Shown here: positions 45,537 through 54,471 of the stretch, piece after piece | Layout of the letters: each line of letters opens with the position of its first letter | Numbering within the stretch: position 1 is the first letter of the stretch | The notes under the pieces: model-generated | The model's input: only the letters and a program-made list of their open reading frames with translations | Database searches by the model: none | Told to the model about the DNA's origin: nothing | Program-made: the position numbers and the translations under genes | Origin: Candidatus Ulvibacter alkanivorans | GTDB taxonomy: Bacteria; Bacteroidota; Bacteroidia; Flavobacteriales; Flavobacteriaceae | DNA length: 64,000 nt | Direction: 5' to 3' | NCBI RefSeq assembly: GCF_003333325.1 | Contig: NZ_QOLC01000089.1 | Coordinates: forward strand, 154,741 to 218,740

Positions 45537-46043
45537 TTACTTCTTTAGAATCAATTCGTAGCAATAAAAAGGGTGTTCACTTTGCTTCGGAAAAAAAATG
45601 TTGCCCAAGCGTTTATATCCTCGAGCTTCATAAAAGCGTTGATTACGTTTATTTTGACTAAAGGTATCCAAGCGAATGGAAGTGACTTCATCTTCCTGTG
45701 CTTTAGCTTCAGCAAAATCCATTAGTTTTTTGGCGTATCCATTGTTTTGATGATCCGGATGAACGGCTAGGCGATGAATGTAGTAATTATTTACATCCGG
45801 TGTAAGCCAAGTAACGCTTTCGTATTCCCTATCTTTTTCCGAAGAGATCACTATGCTACCAATTAATGCGTTCTCTTTGAGCAACACATAGAGTTCATCT
45901 CTATCTAGATCTTTTCTGAAGGCTTCTAAACTGGGATAGTGCTCATTCCACTGATAGATACCTAAGTGATTCATTTTGGCGGCACAGGCCTTAGTAATTG
46001 ATATAATTTTCTCAATTTCTGAAGGTTTCGCTTTCCGAATCAT
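45537..46043 (-). CDS. GNAT family N-acetyltransferase
   Basis: A 168-residue acetyl-CoA-dependent transferase. The acetyl-CoA-binding motif A appears as IHRLAVHPDHQNNGYAKKLM (Q/R-x-x-G-x-G/A), followed by motif B in FYEARGYKRLGNIFFP. The N-terminal IRKAKPSEIEKIISITKA is the usual GNAT opening strand. The substrate is unknown. It lies 9 nt upstream of the MATE gene and opposite the broken universal stress gene. Confidence 0.87.
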   Translation of the reverse strand: MIRKAKPSEIEKIISITKACAAKMNHLGIYQWNEHYPSLEAFRKDLDRDELYVLLKENALIGSIVISSEKDREYESVTWLTPDVNNYYIHRLAVHPDHQNNGYAKKLMDFAEAKAQEDEVTSIRLDTFSQNKRNQRFYEARGYKRLGNIFFPKQSEHPFYCYELILKK

Positions 46044-46088
46044 ATAGCTGGATTAATTTTGCAGTTGGAATAAATATACACTTTTGGG

Positions 46089-46883
46089 ATGAAAAATATA
46101 TTGGTACCGGTTGGGTCTGCATAAAATTCAGTGAGCAACTTACAATATGCAATCGATCTCGCACAAGAGACCGAAGCGTATATTCATGTTATCTCCGTGT
46201 TTCAGGAGGTATCGAAAGTAGGAGGGCTCTCCAACGTAAATACCATTATTAAAGAGGATACCGAGAATCGCTTGAACGAAGTGCTTTCTCAAGTAGATTG
46301 AAAAGGAGTGACGGTAATTGCACATCCAATAAAAGGGGGAGTGTTAGAAAGTATTGACCGATTTAATAAGCATGTTCCATAGATCTTTAGGTCTTGTCAC
46401 CTAGAAGTAGCTGCATTTGCGAAGAGGTTTATTGAGGCAATACGTCCGGTAAGATCATGAAGCAGACCAATATTCCAATTTTAGTAGTTCCGGAGGGAGC
46501 CAAATTTGAACAGCCATCAGCCATATTAATGGCTTTTAAGAACGGAACGTTTAAAAAGAACCGTACCTTAGAACCTGTTCGACAGTTTGTAAAACAGTTT
46601 GGTGCCGAAGTGAAAGTGCTGCACGTGGAAACCCCTGAAAGTATCCAAGAAATGAGACATGTAAGCGGTAAATTAGAAAAGCTCTATGATTCGTATACCA
46701 AAACTGAAAACGCAACTACTTTCCAAGCGGTATTAGAACATTTTCAGCGAAATAATCGAGATATTTTGTGTGTAGTACGCCGTAAACGAAGATTCTTTTA
46801 AGAAACTCTGGGAAAAGAATGTTGTGTTAAAAAAAGAATTTCATACAAGTAAACCCTTATTGGTTTTGCAGGTACAAGATTAA
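46089..46883 (+). pseudogene. Universal stress protein (UspA) gene, inactivated by stops and frameshifts
   Basis: Reading from ATG 46089 gives MKNILVPVGSA, then TAA at 46122, then ENSVSNLQYAIDLAQ-like text (NSVSNLQYAIDLAQETEAYI). TGA follows at 46299 and TAG at 46380. Just after 46378 the frame shifts. The next frame reads IDL, TAG, VLSPRSSCICEEVY, TGA, GNTSGKIMKQTNIPILVVP, where typical UspA text would be continuous. A second shift lies near 46798, after which FFKKLWEKNVVLKKEF and LLVLQVQD to a TAA can be read. The gene must encode two Usp units of a normal tandem UspA of about 265 residues. It has at least five stops and two frameshifts, but nearly every other residue is still readable. A TAATTTTG box (46054-46061) may be its old promoter. 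Confidence 0.85.
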
Positions 46884-46910
46884 TTTTATTATATTCGCCA
46901 TTCCATTTTT

Positions 46911-46984
46911 GGGGCATTAGCTCAGCTGGCTAGAGCGCTACGCTGGCAGCGTAGAGGTCATCGGTTCGACTCCGATATGCTCCA
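46911..46984 (+). tRNA. tRNA-Ala (anticodon GGC)
   Basis: A 74-nt cloverleaf. The acceptor arm GGGGCAT pairs with ATGCTCC, with one G-T pair. The D-arm is AGCTCAGCTGGCTAGAGC, the anticodon stem is CTACG/CGTAG with loop CTGGCAG, and the T-arm is GGTTCGACTCC. The anticodon GGC reads Ala codons. The CCA is not encoded. TATATTCG (46890-46897) with TTTG (46865-46868), 21 nt apart, could be the promoter with one mismatch. It begins 27 nt after the broken Usp gene. Confidence 0.95.
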
Positions 46985-46994
46985 CAGGAGAATA

Positions 46995-47021
46995 AGCAAC
47001 ACTAGCGTGTTGCTTTTTTTG
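46995..47021 (+). terminator. Terminator of tRNA-Ala
   Basis: AGCAACAC (46995-47002), loop TAGC and GTGTTGCT (47007-47014) form an 8-bp stem followed by seven T. Confidence 0.88.
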
Positions 47022-47056
47022 TTGTACAAAATATCGGAGTGAGAGGTAGTTGTTTG

Positions 47057-47092
47057 TAAAAAAATGCAAGCCCCAATTAGGCTTGCATTCTA
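47057..47092 (-). terminator. Terminator of the 43-codon ORF
   Basis: AATGCAAGCC (47063-47072) and GGCTTGCATT (47080-47089) form a perfect 10-bp stem. On the minus strand it is followed by TTTTTTT, 17 nt past the ORF stop. Confidence 0.85.
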
Positions 47093-47106
47093 ATCCTTAG
47101 TTCGAG

Positions 47107-47238
47107 TTACTTTCTTTTCAAATGTTCGTACGCTTTAAGGTCTTGTAAATAGGCTTCCAATTGAGCTTGCGTCGGATTCCCTTTTAATACTTTGCGCCAG
47201 TGGCACCTTAAAGTTATAATATGTGTTTTACTATGCAT
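47107..47238 (-). CDS. 43-residue basic protein of unknown function
   Basis: A 43-codon ORF on the minus strand (ATG 47238-47236), too short for standard cut-offs. It encodes MHSKTHIITLRCHWRKVLKG, then NPTQAQLEAYLQDLKAYEH and LKRK, ending in TAA. The sequence is protein-like, with an amphipathic C-terminal helix and a basic start. It has its own perfect terminator a few bases downstream. I do not recognise a family. It stands alone between tRNA-Ala and the lipoprotein gene; the only weakness is the lack of a convincing promoter. Confidence 0.6.
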   Translation of the reverse strand: MHSKTHIITLRCHWRKVLKGNPTQAQLEAYLQDLKAYEHLKRK

Positions 47239-47333
47239 ATCAATTTGTTATGATACAAATATCACAAACAAACAAGTGCAAGTAAAGAGGGAAACCGTCC
47301 TTTTTGATATAGGATTTTCCCTTAAATGTAAAT

Positions 47334-47357
47334 CCCCGGGTTATTAACAACCCAGGG
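47334..47357 (-). terminator. Possible terminator of the 176-residue lipoprotein gene
   Basis: CCCGGGTT (47335-47342) and AACCCAGGG (47349-47357) form an imperfect stem with a short AT loop, 32 nt past the gene. No long T run follows, so this is uncertain. Confidence 0.4.
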
Positions 47358-47388
47358 ACCTATAGATTAAACGATAGGCTAACTGTTT

Positions 47389-47919
47389 TTAATTACAAAC
47401 CTCAAACATCATAGCCCAGCTGTTGCCTCCAATTGATTCCCCGGCACCCCACGCGGTTTCTTCGTCTCCGGTTACAGTATTAACAACTACAGCATGTGCT
47501 GCTACGTAGACACAATCTCCAGGTGCAATACCCGGAACAGTAATTGGGGCATCGGTAGTTCCAGCAGGATAGGTAGCTTTATAAGGAAAGCGACCAATTT
47601 TAGGGTTTCCACCACCGTTGGTTGGTAAATCTTCTAATGGCCCCACAAATAAATGTATTTCTTCAATTTCCCAATCTCCTTCAGTTATATAGGAAACCGT
47701 TGTAGATCCATTGTCTTCAGATATATTGACGATGCCCGCCAAAGTATGTTGACCGGCCATTAGATCTGTTTGGTAAATGGTACTGTTTGGGTCACTGGTC
47801 GTATCACCTCCGATCTCAATAATAAAATTAGCGTCGGTGGCTTCTAATGTTTCTTGCTCTGGTGAGCAGCCAATACATAGCGCAATTAGTAGCGCAAATA
47901 GCGTAAATTTAGTTTTCAT
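47389..47919 (-). CDS. Lipoprotein of unknown function
   Basis: A 176-residue lipoprotein. The signal MKTKFTLFALLIALCIGC ends in lipobox Cys18. The mature part is acidic and Gly/Thr-rich with beta-strand character, containing GDWEIEEIHLFVGPLEDLP and ITVPGIAPGDCVYVAAHAVV. Two cysteines (near 135 and at the C-terminus, EVCN) may form a disulfide. I do not recognise the domain. It is monocistronic and follows the palindrome at 47988-48005 and the hydrolase gene. Confidence 0.7.
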   Translation of the reverse strand: MKTKFTLFALLIALCIGCSPEQETLEATDANFIIEIGGDTTSDPNSTIYQTDLMAGQHTLAGIVNISEDNGSTTVSYITEGDWEIEEIHLFVGPLEDLPTNGGGNPKIGRFPYKATYPAGTTDAPITVPGIAPGDCVYVAAHAVVVNTVTGDEETAWGAGESIGGNSWAMMFEVCN

Positions 47920-47987
47920 AAGTAGGTAGTTTTTAGGTTATTGATCGCTAAATATACAAATAAGTTTCATTTTAACGAATAAAAATG

Positions 47988-48005
47988 CATTTTATCGATA
48001 AAATG
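47988..48005. promoter_or_regulatory. Perfect 18-bp palindrome upstream of the lipoprotein gene
   Basis: CATTTTATCGATAAAATG reads the same on both strands. It is 68 nt upstream of the lipoprotein start (47919) and 59 nt after the hydrolase stop. It may be an operator for a dimeric regulator, or an AT-rich terminator stem, since TTTTTATT follows on the minus strand. Confidence 0.5.
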
Positions 48006-48063
48006 ATATAAATAAAGAATAAGTGTTAATTTATTTTTATGTGGCCGGAGACTCAGTTGAAGG

Positions 48064-48906
48064 CTACTTAAAAAAGCTGATAGTGCTTTCTACTACATCT
48101 AGCAATGCTTCAGGCATCTGCTCTTTATTCCAAGGATGCTTAGCATTAAAAACGTGATCTGCTCCGGAGATTATTTTGAGAACGCTATTGTCGTTCCAAT
48201 CGTGCAGTGCTTCGGCTTCGTAGGTCGAAAGTGTAGTATCTGCATCGCCGTGAAGAATAAGTTGAGGTATCTCTAATGTTGAAACTGCATTTTTTATGGT
48301 AAGGCGCTCTTCATTAGCTATAAAATCCTCATAGAACTGCCATTTTAAAGGCATTTTTTGATTGGTGCGCAGGTTGTCCACATACATGAGACCGGAATCT
48401 TTCCAGTGTGAAAAATCACGCGAACCTTCTTTAAAACGTGTTTTGAAATCACTTACTCCTGCCCATGTCGCTACTTTTTTAACCGAGTCATTTTCAGAAG
48501 CAATAATGAGTGCTATACCACCGCCACGACTGTGCCCAATTAAATTAATGTTCGAGAAATCACCAGAATTACTATATTTTTCCGAAGAACTTACATGCGC
48601 AATGACCCGTTCGAGATCGTTGAGTTCTATGCTGTAATTATTGTTTGAGAACGCTTCGAGGTCTGGAAAATCAATAGGTTGCTCTACCGTGCCGCCATTA
48701 TGAGAGAAGTTGAACTTGATAAAGAAGAATCCTGCTTCAGCAAATCGTTTGGCCACTAGCTCCCATGGACCCCAGTCTTTAAACCCTTTAAAACCATGAC
48801 AGAAAAGCACCACCGGTTTAGGCGTATCAGTGGAGGTATGGTATATGTCGTATACCATAGGTTTTTTGTCTTTACTTTCTAACAGCTGGTTCTTTTTTAC
48901 GATCAT
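48064..48906 (-). CDS. Alpha/beta hydrolase
   Basis: A 280-residue alpha/beta hydrolase of the dienelactone/prolyl-peptidase-like kind. The oxyanion strand is PVVLFCHGFKGFKDWGP. The nucleophile elbow GHSRGGG follows at about 133 (INLIGHSRGGGIAL). The acid is in LILHGDADTTLS and the His in SGADHVFNAKHPW. Substrate unknown. The ATG at 48906 directly follows the AddB-like gene stop (48907), so it is part of the same transcript. Confidence 0.87.
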   Translation of the reverse strand: MIVKKNQLLESKDKKPMVYDIYHTSTDTPKPVVLFCHGFKGFKDWGPWELVAKRFAEAGFFFIKFNFSHNGGTVEQPIDFPDLEAFSNNNYSIELNDLERVIAHVSSSEKYSNSGDFSNINLIGHSRGGGIALIIASENDSVKKVATWAGVSDFKTRFKEGSRDFSHWKDSGLMYVDNLRTNQKMPLKWQFYEDFIANEERLTIKNAVSTLEIPQLILHGDADTTLSTYEAEALHDWNDNSVLKIISGADHVFNAKHPWNKEQMPEALLDVVESTISFFK

Positions 48907-51636
48907 TTATTCAATTTCTTTCTCGATAAACGGTTTGTTTTGGTCGCAAATTTCCAAGATCAATTTTTTTAGTTCTTCTGTAAAAAGCGCAATCTCGGCT
49001 GGCGTAATCGTGGTGTCTTTCGTTCTAGACTTGGAATGCTCTTTTACTGCAAAAGGTAAAAAGCCACTTCCTAAGTTTTTAAACGAAATGATTCCTGCTT
49101 GGACCTTCTTCGCATTCAATTCATGTTGCATCATACTCGCATATGCCAAGACTTGAAAAGCCTTACTATACGCATACTCTTGTGTTAGCACGTTCCAGTC
49201 TGAAATAGCAAGATCTCCTTGTTTTACGTACCCCGATTTGTAATCTATAATACGCAGGGTGTCATTGTATTGGTCCACACGATCTACCTTACCGCCTACA
49301 TAAACCGGAAAATCGAATTCAGGAATCGATACTTCCAGTTTTAGTGTATCTTCTATACGAAGTATCTTGATGGTATTTCCTGCTCTTAGTTCAGCACGCT
49401 CAAAATCGATAAAATTCGAAATATAACGTTTGGCTACTTCAAAGATAAGAAGATTCTTCCCTTTTGTAAAGGTTCCACTTTTATAGCTCTTGGTGAATTC
49501 TTGGGTTACAATCGCATTGATATCTTTCTTCAATGCAACTAAGTTTTCTTCTGTGAGTAAGGTTCCTTTTAAGGGTGAATAGAGAACTTCGAGACTGTCG
49601 TGGACAATAGTACCCAAGGTGTTCGCAGCTACTGTTTCTTCAACTTCGTCGGCTTCATCGAGTCGTAAAATTTTCTGAAAGTAGAAGTCGATCGGGTTGC
49701 GTATGTACGAGGTAAGGGCAGAGGGCGAAAACCCTTTGGCCGCTATCTCTCGTAAACGCTCCATTAGAAGTTCTGTTTTTTCAATTTGTTTTGCACCCTT
49801 GTTTTTTAAATGGATTTTGGGTGTTACGCTCAACTGTTCAATAGTATGATTTGGCTGTTTTTCAATTTCCAATTGCAGTAGGAAGCGACTTTTTTCGCCT
49901 GTATTTATTCCTTCGGAATGCGTATTGTATAGAAAATAAAGCTCGTTGGACCGATGTAGCAATCGGTAGAAATGATATGCATATACGGCATCCTTTTCGG
50001 TAAACAGTGGCAAATCGAACTGCTTTTTTAGATCGTAGGTAATAAAAGAAGCATTCGACTTTCCGGCAGGGAGAATACCTTCGTTTACTGAAGTCATGAT
50101 AACCGTTTCAAAATCCAACACTCGAGTTTCGAGTATTCCCATAATTTGAAGCCCTTGATAGGCATCTCCTTGGAAATCTAATGTGGTCGTCACAATAAGT
50201 TCAGAAAAGAGTCCGTGAACGGTTTTAAGCGTTTCTAGATGTTTATAAGTAGTATTGAGAACTTTTAATTGTTCAAACACCTTGTGTAGCTCGAATAATA
50301 CGATTCTGGAAATAAGCTGCTCTTGAAACGAACCTTTTAAAATCGTTACAAGTTGTAAACAGTTGGATATAGCGATATTACTTTGGTTTTCCCAGTTTCC
50401 AAATACTAATTCTAAGGTGTTTTTATTCTTTTCTTCGGAAGCTTGCAGCAAGTAGTCTAAGGTAAAATGTGTGGCATTATCTAGGTGTATCTTCTTGACC
50501 AAATCAGTTGCATTGGATACTAAGGTGCTTCCCATGGGATGGTTTAAGATCCCTAGCACATCTTTGTAATATAGCGTATCGGTTCGCCTAGTATGGAAAG
50601 CCAATAACAGGTCGAAGAATGTAGTAGCGGGGAAAGATACTAACGCAACTCCCATGGTTATATTCACATTCGTAATGTTTGCCGGGAGAGACTGCAGCAA
50701 TGGATTTAGTAAATTCTCATCGGCTAAAACCACAGCCGTCTTTTCCAGTTGCTCTTCAGACAATTGCGAAAGGATTTCACCAACATATTTCGCTTGCCCT
50801 ACTTGTTTTTGAACTTCGATCAACTTGCATTTCTTTTCACCACTATAATGGTTTCTAATGTGTTGAAAGGGCTGTTCTTGAAAATACTTCCAATTGTTCT
50901 TATAGTCTCTCAAGAACAAGCTCGCACTGTGTTTACTGTCATCCAATAAGGTTGCATCTGCATCCCAGTAAATTTCACTATTACCCGTTTCTAACAATTC
51001 CTGAATGATATGTTGCTCTGCGGTGTTTAAGGCGTTAAAACCAATAAAAACGTGTGGTTTATCACCATGCGATGCAACATAATGCTGAATGTTCTTAGCG
51101 GCTTGTCTATAAACGAGCCCTTGGTATCCAATTGCTTCAGATAGTAATTGTTGTTTTAAGTTGGTATAGAACTCAAACAAACTATTCCAGAAGCCTAAAT
51201 AATTTTGAACGAGCTCGGTTTGCTCGTCTTGCACATTCCATTTTTCGAGCGTCTTAATACTGCCTAGATAATTGAAAAATGCTTCAGGCGGAACAAGGTA
51301 GCGGTCTACTTCATTAAAATCGTTGAGAAGGGTATTGATCCATGTGGTATAGGTTTCGAATGCTTCTTTTTCGACAAAAGCTTCCGTAGCGAGATACGCT
51401 TCATAGCTTTTAAAGATTAGAGAAGTGGTGTCAACGATCTTAAGATCGGACAAAGTTTCGATGAACTCCTCTATGCTAATAATGGCTGGAGCGAAGGTCG
51501 TTTTATCGGCATGTTTCCGAAGAAAATACTGTAGAAATCCACCGGCTCGTTTGCTGGGAAGAATTATGGTTAGCTTGGATAGATCTTGGTGCTTTTCTTT
51601 AAGCGTAAACAGGATCTCTTCTAAAAAGGTATGCAT
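48907..51636 (-). CDS. PD-(D/E)XK nuclease protein, AddB-like
   Basis: A 909-residue protein resembling the AddB subunit of the helicase-nuclease that processes double-strand breaks. The N-terminal LTIILPSKRAGGFLQYFL is the degenerate helicase start typical of Bacteroidota AddB-like proteins. The C-terminal part is a PD-(D/E)XK nuclease: FSPSALTSYIRNPIDFYF, then NTLGTIVHDSLEVLY, and the catalytic strand LRIIDYKSG with Asp798 and Lys800. There is no clear iron-sulfur cysteine cluster. It probably pairs with the gene at 54472-57621, although two unrelated genes lie between. Confidence 0.88.
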   Translation of the reverse strand: MHTFLEEILFTLKEKHQDLSKLTIILPSKRAGGFLQYFLRKHADKTTFAPAIISIEEFIETLSDLKIVDTTSLIFKSYEAYLATEAFVEKEAFETYTTWINTLLNDFNEVDRYLVPPEAFFNYLGSIKTLEKWNVQDEQTELVQNYLGFWNSLFEFYTNLKQQLLSEAIGYQGLVYRQAAKNIQHYVASHGDKPHVFIGFNALNTAEQHIIQELLETGNSEIYWDADATLLDDSKHSASLFLRDYKNNWKYFQEQPFQHIRNHYSGEKKCKLIEVQKQVGQAKYVGEILSQLSEEQLEKTAVVLADENLLNPLLQSLPANITNVNITMGVALVSFPATTFFDLLLAFHTRRTDTLYYKDVLGILNHPMGSTLVSNATDLVKKIHLDNATHFTLDYLLQASEEKNKNTLELVFGNWENQSNIAISNCLQLVTILKGSFQEQLISRIVLFELHKVFEQLKVLNTTYKHLETLKTVHGLFSELIVTTTLDFQGDAYQGLQIMGILETRVLDFETVIMTSVNEGILPAGKSNASFITYDLKKQFDLPLFTEKDAVYAYHFYRLLHRSNELYFLYNTHSEGINTGEKSRFLLQLEIEKQPNHTIEQLSVTPKIHLKNKGAKQIEKTELLMERLREIAAKGFSPSALTSYIRNPIDFYFQKILRLDEADEVEETVAANTLGTIVHDSLEVLYSPLKGTLLTEENLVALKKDINAIVTQEFTKSYKSGTFTKGKNLLIFEVAKRYISNFIDFERAELRAGNTIKILRIEDTLKLEVSIPEFDFPVYVGGKVDRVDQYNDTLRIIDYKSGYVKQGDLAISDWNVLTQEYAYSKAFQVLAYASMMQHELNAKKVQAGIISFKNLGSGFLPFAVKEHSKSRTKDTTITPAEIALFTEELKKLILEICDQNKPFIEKEIE

Positions 51637-51648
51637 ACCTTAAAAATA

Positions 51649-51679
51649 AGAAACGCCCCCGAAATTCGGAGGCGTTTCT
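51649..51679 (-). terminator. Terminator of the OmpA-like gene
   Basis: AGAAACGCC (51649-51657) and GGCGTTTCT (51671-51679) enclose CCGAA/TTCGG. This gives a long stem followed on the minus strand by TATTTTT. Confidence 0.9.
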
Positions 51680-51703
51680 AACTATTTATTTAGAATGTGC
51701 TGA

Positions 51704-53125
51704 TTAGTTGTCCTTATCTAAGGAAATCTCAACACGTCTGTTTTGCTGTCTTCCGGCTGCTGTGTTATTCGTAGCAACTGGTCGCTCTTCACCGTATCCT
51801 TCAGAAGTCAATCTGTTTGCAGGAATACCGATAGTAGTTAAGTAAGTCATTACAGATGAAGCTCTTCTCTTAGAAAGGTCCATGTTGTATGCATCACTAC
51901 CTCTACTGTCTGTGTGACCTTCGATATGGAAGGTAGAGTTCGGGTATTCTTTCATGATATCGGCGATACTCTGAAGTGCAGAGTAAGACTCTTGACGGAT
52001 AGTAGCTTTATCGTAGTCGAATAAGATCGTTTTAGAGTACTCATTCAATTGTTCGATAATCTCTACAGTTACCTCTGGACAACCATCGTTAGCAACAGTT
52101 CCAGGTACGTCAGGACACTGATCGTCCTTATCTAGTACACCGTCACCATCTCTATCTGGCCAAGGACAACCGTTGTTAGCTGCAGGTCCAGCTTCGTTAG
52201 GACACTCATCTTCAGCGTCAGTGATACCATCACCATCAGCATCTGGACATCCGTTCAATGCTGGAAGACCAGCTACTGTAGGACATGCATCTTGAGGATC
52301 TGGAATACCATCACCGTCTGTATCAGGACATCCGTTGAATTCTGCTAAACCAGGAGTATTTGGACAAGCATCGTTTCTGTCTTCGATACCGTCACCGTCT
52401 GTATCAGGACATCCGTTGAATTCTGGAAGACCAGGAGTCTCAGGACATTCATCTTCGTTATCGTAGATACCGTCACCATCAGTATCTTTTCCACCAAACT
52501 GGAATGTTACACCAGCAGAGTGTTGGAAATGCTGAATACCATAAGAGTCTTCGAAAGCGTACTTATACGTAGACTGAAGGCTTACTGCAAAATTTTCAGC
52601 TAACCAGATACGAACACCAGCAATACCGTTTGCGGTACCAAATCCGATGTCGTCAACCCAAGTATAACCACCACCAACTCCAAGGGTAGGATCAAACCAT
52701 CCACCAGGACCATTGATAAGGTCTCTAAAGCTATATTCAATTTCACCATCGGCACTGTAGTAGCTAAGCTCTCCACCAGAGAACGGCCCTACTTGACCTC
52801 CTGTACGAACGTCTCCTAATTTCTCGATACGGTTGATAGTACCAACTGCAGAGAAAACAAATCCACTACCGATATAACGGCTAATAGATAATTTAGAAAC
52901 TGAAGGAAGAATGTTCCAATGATCGTTTAGGTTGAAATATTCGTCAAAAAGCTCTCCCTTGGTTGAAGCGGGAAGTCTTCCTTTGTCGTCAATTCCAACA
53001 GGGTAAACATCAACTGCGTTTACACCAATTTCAATTGCCCAAGGATTATTTTCGTCTTGCGCATTTGCTACGCCTACCCCAATAAGTAGTAGTGCAGCAA
53101 CTAAAATACTGTTAAGATGTTTCAT
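51704..53125 (-). CDS. OmpA family outer-membrane protein with thrombospondin type 3 repeats
   Basis: A major outer-membrane protein, 473 residues. The signal peptide ends with GVANAQ (about residue 22). An N-terminal barrel follows, to about 210. Five TSP3-like calcium repeats of the DTDGDGI/DADGDGI type then run from about 215 to 335 ([26 protein letters not shown]). The C-terminal OmpA domain binds peptidoglycan ([46 protein letters not shown]). It links the outer membrane to the cell wall. A strong promoter and terminator frame it as a single gene. Confidence 0.94.
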   Translation of the reverse strand: MKHLNSILVAALLLIGVGVANAQDENNPWAIEIGVNAVDVYPVGIDDKGRLPASTKGELFDEYFNLNDHWNILPSVSKLSISRYIGSGFVFSAVGTINRIEKLGDVRTGGQVGPFSGGELSYYSADGEIEYSFRDLINGPGGWFDPTLGVGGGYTWVDDIGFGTANGIAGVRIWLAENFAVSLQSTYKYAFEDSYGIQHFQHSAGVTFQFGGKDTDGDGIYDNEDECPETPGLPEFNGCPDTDGDGIEDRNDACPNTPGLAEFNGCPDTDGDGIPDPQDACPTVAGLPALNGCPDADGDGITDAEDECPNEAGPAANNGCPWPDRDGDGVLDKDDQCPDVPGTVANDGCPEVTVEIIEQLNEYSKTILFDYDKATIRQESYSALQSIADIMKEYPNSTFHIEGHTDSRGSDAYNMDLSKRRASSVMTYLTTIGIPANRLTSEGYGEERPVATNNTAAGRQQNRRVEISLDKDN

Positions 53126-53159
53126 ATTCGATTGTTTAATTTTTAAGTGTTAATTAGAG

Positions 53160-53190
53160 CAAAAGTAAGTTGTTAAAACTTATAAACAAA
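53160..53190 (-). promoter_or_regulatory. Promoter of the OmpA-like gene
   Basis: On the minus strand TTTG (53190-53187), 19 nt, then TACTTTTG (53167-53160). This is an exact match to the Bacteroidota consensus. The leader would be about 30 nt. Confidence 0.85.
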
Positions 53191-53250
53191 AGCAAATCTA
53201 TTAAATTTTTCCTAAAAACCATGCGTTTCGAGCGCAAAAAAGATTAGTTG

Positions 53251-54447
53251 TTAGTCAATAATTTCCAATCTTTTACCCACTTTTATAAAGGCATTTATTG
53301 CTTTGTCTAAATGTTCTTTTGTATGTGCTGCCGACAATTGTACTCGTATTCTTGCTTTGCCTTTTGGCACTACCGGATAAAAGAATCCAATCACGTATAT
53401 TCCCTCTTCCAATAGCATATCTGCCATGGTTTGAGATAATTTCGCATCGTACAACATCACCGGCACAATAGCCGAATCCCCATCAATAATGTCGAAACCG
53501 GCTTCTTTAATACCTTTTTTAAAATATGCTGTGTTCTCTTCTAGGGTGTCACGTAATTCGGTATTAGTAGACAACATATCGAAAACCTTTATTGCACCGC
53601 CTACAATAGCAGGGGCCAACGAATTTGAGAACAAATAAGGACGTGATCGCTGTCGCAATAGTTCAATAATTTCCTTTTTTCCGGTTGTATAACCTCCCAT
53701 CGCACCACCCATGGCCTTGCCTAAGGTTCCTGTAATGATATCTATTCGACCCATTACATTCTTTTCTTCTAAAGTACCGCGTCCTGTTTCTCCAATAAAC
53801 CCTGTTGCATGACATTCATCGATCATTACCATGGCATCGTATTGCTCTGCCAGATCACAAATTTTATCTAATGGCGCTACCAGCCCGTCCATGGAAAATA
53901 CACCATCTGTAACTATGATCTTAAAGCGCGCACCCTTTTCGTTCGCTGCTTTTAGCTGTTTCTCGAGATCTTCCATGTTGCTGTTCTCGTAGCGGTATCG
54001 TGCGGCTTTACACAAACGAACACCATCTATAATCGATGCGTGGTTCAATGAATCGGAAATGATAGCATCCTCCGGACCTAAAAGGGGTTCAAACACACCA
54101 CCATTGGCATCAAAGGCTGCAGCATATAATATGGTGTCTTCCGTTTGATAGAATTCGGCGATCTTCGCTTCCAATTCTTTATGAATGTCTTGTGTACCAC
54201 ATATAAAACGTACCGAGGACATTCCGAAGCCATGAGAATCCATAGCATCTTTCGCTGCCTGGATCACGTCTTTATGCGACGAAAGCCCTAAATAGTTGTT
54301 CGCACAAAAATTGATCACTTCTTCTCCTGTAGCGATCTTGATAACCGCATCTTGTGGAGAGGTGATAATGCGTTCTTTTTTGTAGAGTCCGTTGTCTTTT
54401 ATATCCTGAAGTTCTTCTTGCAGGTGTTCTTTTATTTTTCCGTACAT
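53251..54447 (-). CDS. kbl: Glycine C-acetyltransferase (2-amino-3-ketobutyrate CoA ligase)
   Basis: A PLP enzyme that cleaves 2-amino-3-ketobutyrate to glycine and acetyl-CoA in threonine breakdown. It belongs to the alpha-oxoamine synthase family. Its 398 residues fit Kbl. The PLP Lys is in [28 protein letters not shown] holds the Asp and His. [14 protein letters not shown] and the C-terminal [15 protein letters not shown] are typical. It sits between addA-like and ompA-like genes. A TAAATTTG box (54474-54467) upstream may be its own promoter. Threonine dehydrogenase is not adjacent. Confidence 0.93.
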   Translation of the reverse strand: MYGKIKEHLQEELQDIKDNGLYKKERIITSPQDAVIKIATGEEVINFCANNYLGLSSHKDVIQAAKDAMDSHGFGMSSVRFICGTQDIHKELEAKIAEFYQTEDTILYAAAFDANGGVFEPLLGPEDAIISDSLNHASIIDGVRLCKAARYRYENSNMEDLEKQLKAANEKGARFKIIVTDGVFSMDGLVAPLDKICDLAEQYDAMVMIDECHATGFIGETGRGTLEEKNVMGRIDIITGTLGKAMGGAMGGYTTGKKEIIELLRQRSRPYLFSNSLAPAIVGGAIKVFDMLSTNTELRDTLEENTAYFKKGIKEAGFDIIDGDSAIVPVMLYDAKLSQTMADMLLEEGIYVIGFFYPVVPKGKARIRVQLSAAHTKEHLDKAINAFIKVGKRLEIID

Positions 54448-54471
54448 AGGTTGATTTTTAAAGCTTCAAAT

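Noticed and set aside
46122..46301. Programmed stop-codon readthrough or selenocysteine in the UspA gene
   Set aside because: Five stops of three types and two frameshifts fit decay; no selenocysteine element was seen.
46457..46801. Separate gene of 114 residues
   Set aside because: It is the second half of the broken UspA gene; upstream and downstream text in other frames continues the same protein.
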